Position numbers and translations under genes: made by a program. The notes under the pieces are model-generated. The model saw only the letters and a list, made by a program, of their open reading frames with translations. It was not told where the DNA came from and did no database searches. 64,000 bases of DNA from assembly GCA_964396055.1 (NCBI GenBank), contig CAYNDV010000003.1:19509-83508 (forward strand). Reading direction: 5' to 3'. Each line of letters opens with the position of its first letter. Position 1 is the stretch's first letter. This DNA comes from CAYJPV01 sp964396055. Its GTDB lineage: Bacteria; Acidobacteriota; Vicinamibacteria; Vicinamibacterales; JAKQTR01. Below are positions 62,235-64,000 of the stretch, one piece after another.

Positions 62235-62271
62235 AATAAGGTCCAGAAATCAGACCATATTGCGCTATATT
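62235..62271 (+). promoter_or_regulatory. Operator and -10 of the Phd/PIN toxin-antitoxin operon
   Basis: AATAAGGTC (62235-62243) and GACCATATT (62253-62261) form an inverted repeat with one mismatch. TATATT at 62266-62271 is a -10 candidate placing the start near 62279, at the antitoxin ATG. No clear -35. Autoregulation by the antitoxin is typical of such operons. Confidence 0.5.
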
Positions 62272-62278
62272 GGTGACC

Positions 62279-62521
62279 ATGGAGCAGATGTCCATCCAGG
62301 ACCTCAAAGCCAGGCTCTCCGGCGCGGTCGCCGCCGCGGAGGCCGGAGCGGCCATCCTCATCACGCGCCACGGTGATCCGGTCGCCCGCCTCGGCCCCGC
62401 GCATCCGCCAGGCCTCCACCGCGGCGCCAGGGTGGGCACCGGTCGGCTCATCCCGGCCATCACCCGGGGCACCGGTGGACGCTCGCTGGCGGCGCTGCTC
62501 GAGGATCGAGGCAACCGGTGA
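62279..62521 (+). CDS. Phd/YefM-type antitoxin
   Basis: 80 aa from ATG 62279. N-terminal MSIQDLKARLSGAVAAAEAGAAILITRHGDPVARLGP, the Phd/YefM DNA-binding fold (usually ...VxxAKxxLSxLLxxVExGExVxITRxGxPVAxLVP). The C-terminal part (residues ~45-80) should wrap the toxin. Stop overlaps the PIN toxin's GTG as GTGA. Cytoplasmic; controls its own operon. Confidence 0.88.
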   Translation: MEQMSIQDLKARLSGAVAAAEAGAAILITRHGDPVARLGPAHPPGLHRGARVGTGRLIPAITRGTGGRSLAALLEDRGNR

Positions 62522-62958
62522 CGCCCACGGCTCAGCCGCGTCCCCGACGCCGGTTGTACCTGGATACCTCCGCGTACCTCTGCGTCCTCCTGGGAGAGGA
62601 AGGCGCATCACGCCTCACGAAGGAGACCGCCGGGGCCGAGTTGCTGTCGAGCGTCCTGCTGGTGCTCGAGGCCAGGCGGAATCTGATCCGGTTGGCGCGG
62701 GAGGGCACGCTGGCGGCAGCCCAGTACGAGGCCTGCATGGATCGGCTGGAACAGGACGTGGCGTTGTTCGTCCTCCGCGATCTCACCCTGGATCTGTGCG
62801 CGTCGAATCTCGTCCCCGCCGTCACGACACCGCGGTCGCTCGACCTGGCACACCTGCGCACGGCGCTCTGGTTTCACGCGGCCGAACCCCTCGACCGCTT
62901 CATCACGCTGGACGGGTCACAGGCTCAGGCGGCCCGGGAACTGGGCCTGCCCGTGTAG
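62518..62958 (+). CDS. PIN-domain toxin (VapC-like)
   Basis: 146 aa from GTG 62518, overlapping the antitoxin stop by 4 bp. PIN acidic residues: Asp16 (LYLDTSAYL), Glu51 (LVLEARR), Asp109 (RSLDLAHL) and Asp132 (FITLDGSQAQAARELGL). VapC-type magnesium RNases cut tRNA or rRNA; partner of the upstream Phd protein. Looks complete. Confidence 0.92.
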   Translation: MTPTAQPRPRRRLYLDTSAYLCVLLGEEGASRLTKETAGAELLSSVLLVLEARRNLIRLAREGTLAAAQYEACMDRLEQDVALFVLRDLTLDLCASNLVPAVTTPRSLDLAHLRTALWFHAAEPLDRFITLDGSQAQAARELGLPV

Positions 62959-63032
62959 TCGGCGTCATCGAACGGGCGCGCGGCCCTGGCGAGCGTCCTG
63001 CCGGCGCCAGACGCCGGCGGGACAGCCGCGTG

Positions 63033-64000
63033 CTACGAGTCGATCACCACCTTCATCACCCGGTCCTCGTACGCGGCGTTCATCGCGAACGCCTCCGCGG
63101 CCCGCGACAGCGGGAACCGGTGACTGACCAGGGTGTCGAGGTCCACGCGGCCGTCCTGCACCAGGCGGATGGCGCGCGGGTAGACGTGCTTCATCCGGCG
63201 GCTCATCCGGATGGTCAGTCCCTTCCGGCGCGCCGTGCTGTGCGGCATCGCCAGGCGATCGTCGCCGGGAATGCCGACGAGGACGAGGCGTCCGCCCAGG
63301 CGCGCCATCGACGCCGACTGCGCCACCGACGCGTCAGCCCACGCGGCCTCGATGGCCACGTCCACGCCCCGCCCGCTGGTCGCGCGGGCCACCGCCTGCA
63401 CCGGGTCATCGTCCACGGCGTGGATGGGCACAGCCCCGCCGGCCTCCGCCCGCGCAAGTCGCCACGCGAACCGGTCGCTCACGAATACCCGCCCCGCACC
63501 CGACAGCCGCGCGAGTTGCAGGATCAGCAAGCCAATCGGCCCTGCCCCGACAACCGCCACATCGTCGCCGACCCGGATCTGCGCGAGGTCCACGGCGTGC
63601 ACGGCCACGCCCAGCGGCTCGAGCAGCGCGGCGCGCGTGACGTCCATGTCCGGCGGCACCGGGACGCAGGATCGCGCGGGCATGTGCATCCACTCGCACA
63701 GGCTGCCGCCGTCCGGGTAGTTGCCGCAGAAGTGCAGGCGCCAGCAGAGGTTCGGGTGCCCCCGATCGCACGCCTCGCACCGGCCGCACGGCTGTGCGGG
63801 GTCCACGGCTACGCGCGTACCAGGCACCAGCGGCTGGTGGTTCGCGTCCAGGCTGCCCTCCCCCACCGCCTCGACGGTGCCGGAGAACTCGTGGCCGAGG
63901 ACGAGGGGCGACGCGACCGGCGTGTCGCCGATGCGCGCGTCGAGGTAGGAGTGCAGGTCGCTGCCGCACACGCCCGTCACCTGGACGCGGATCAGGGCGG
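63033..64000 (-). CDS. Zinc-dependent alcohol dehydrogenase, sorbitol/threonine dehydrogenase type (5' end outside window)
   Basis: 322 codons visible, stop at 63033; the frame continues past 64000 (ALIRVQVTGVCGSDLH), so the N-terminal ~25 residues are missing. MDR fold: catalytic Zn ligands in VCGSD and GHEFSG, structural Zn cysteines in CGRCEACDRGHPNLC, then LLEPLGVAVHAV and Rossmann motif VAVVGAGPIGLLILQLARLSGAG. Medium-chain dehydrogenases of polyols or amino alcohols; likely sugar-alcohol metabolism. Substrate not assignable. Confidence 0.92.
   Translation of the reverse strand, partial: ALIRVQVTGVCGSDLHSYLDARIGDTPVASPLVLGHEFSGTVEAVGEGSLDANHQPLVPGTRVAVDPAQPCGRCEACDRGHPNLCWRLHFCGNYPDGGSLCEWMHMPARSCVPVPPDMDVTRAALLEPLGVAVHAVDLAQIRVGDDVAVVGAGPIGLLILQLARLSGAGRVFVSDRFAWRLARAEAGGAVPIHAVDDDPVQAVARATSGRGVDVAIEAAWADASVAQSASMARLGGRLVLVGIPGDDRLAMPHSTARRKGLTIRMSRRMKHVYPRAIRLVQDGRVDLDTLVSHRFPLSRAAEAFAMNAAYEDRVMKVVIDS

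Overview
The window is GC-rich DNA with tightly packed genes and long spurious antisense ORFs. Gene content suggests an Acidobacteriota bacterium, probably of the Vicinamibacteria type. The pointers are an Oar-like TonB-dependent receptor with an N-terminal carboxypeptidase-regulatory domain, a VPS10/BNR repeat protein, a CBM9/DUF5916 outer-membrane protein, the remnant of an ADOP-type permease, and many secreted glycoside hydrolases. This assignment is inference from gene families; no rRNA is present.

Regions. (1) 1-5 kb: Gfo/Idh/MocA oxidoreductase (cut by the window edge), GH29 fucosidase, ROK/polyphosphate-glucokinase-like kinase, FtsX-type permease, DinB-like protein. (2) 5-12 kb: an OmpR-type two-component system facing a four-gene MacAB/TolC-type efflux operon, with three in-phase CTTTRCG repeats between them. 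(3) 12-18 kb: a MarR regulator and a YceI protein sharing a 12-bp operator, a CE15-like esterase, a YgjP-type metalloprotease, a secreted two-repeat protein and an ABC-2 exporter. (4) 18-46 kb: a large polysaccharide-use region with a BNR protein, FucP-like transporter, GH43, TonB receptor, a 1069-aa beta-helix protein, a 1276-aa LamG protein, PL10 pectate lyase, GH95, DPP-IV peptidase, SGNH esterase and a CBM9/DUF5916 protein. The mix points to pectin or other fucosylated/arabinosylated plant polymers. (5) 46-54 kb: EF-P-like factor, PEGA protein, an Ada-AlkA fusion next to Ogt (alkylation repair), SYLF protein, methyltransferase, PI-PLC-like protein and a Smr protein, interleaved with several kinds of short dispersed repeats. 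(6) 54.4-63 kb: an accessory region starting at tRNA-Gln(CTG), whose 3' end lies in a 98-bp tandem duplication. It carries a rearranged AbiE-like toxin/antitoxin pair, a 55-aa ORF behind a palindrome, a DUF429 RNase-H-like protein, a PD-(D/E)XK-like nuclease overlapping a partner with an acidic linker, decayed permease and amidohydrolase genes, a DUF4143 ATPase and a Phd/PIN toxin-antitoxin pair. The window ends inside a zinc alcohol dehydrogenase.

Most notable: (a) the DUF429 / PD-(D/E)XK / acidic-linker gene set in the tRNA-linked island, a candidate undescribed defence or DNA-processing module; (b) two unrelated families of 21-bp palindromes sharing one layout (10-bp arms around one base), with copies overlapping stop codons or read as C-terminal codons; (c) clear operator/promoter architectures, including apparently leaderless regulator genes.
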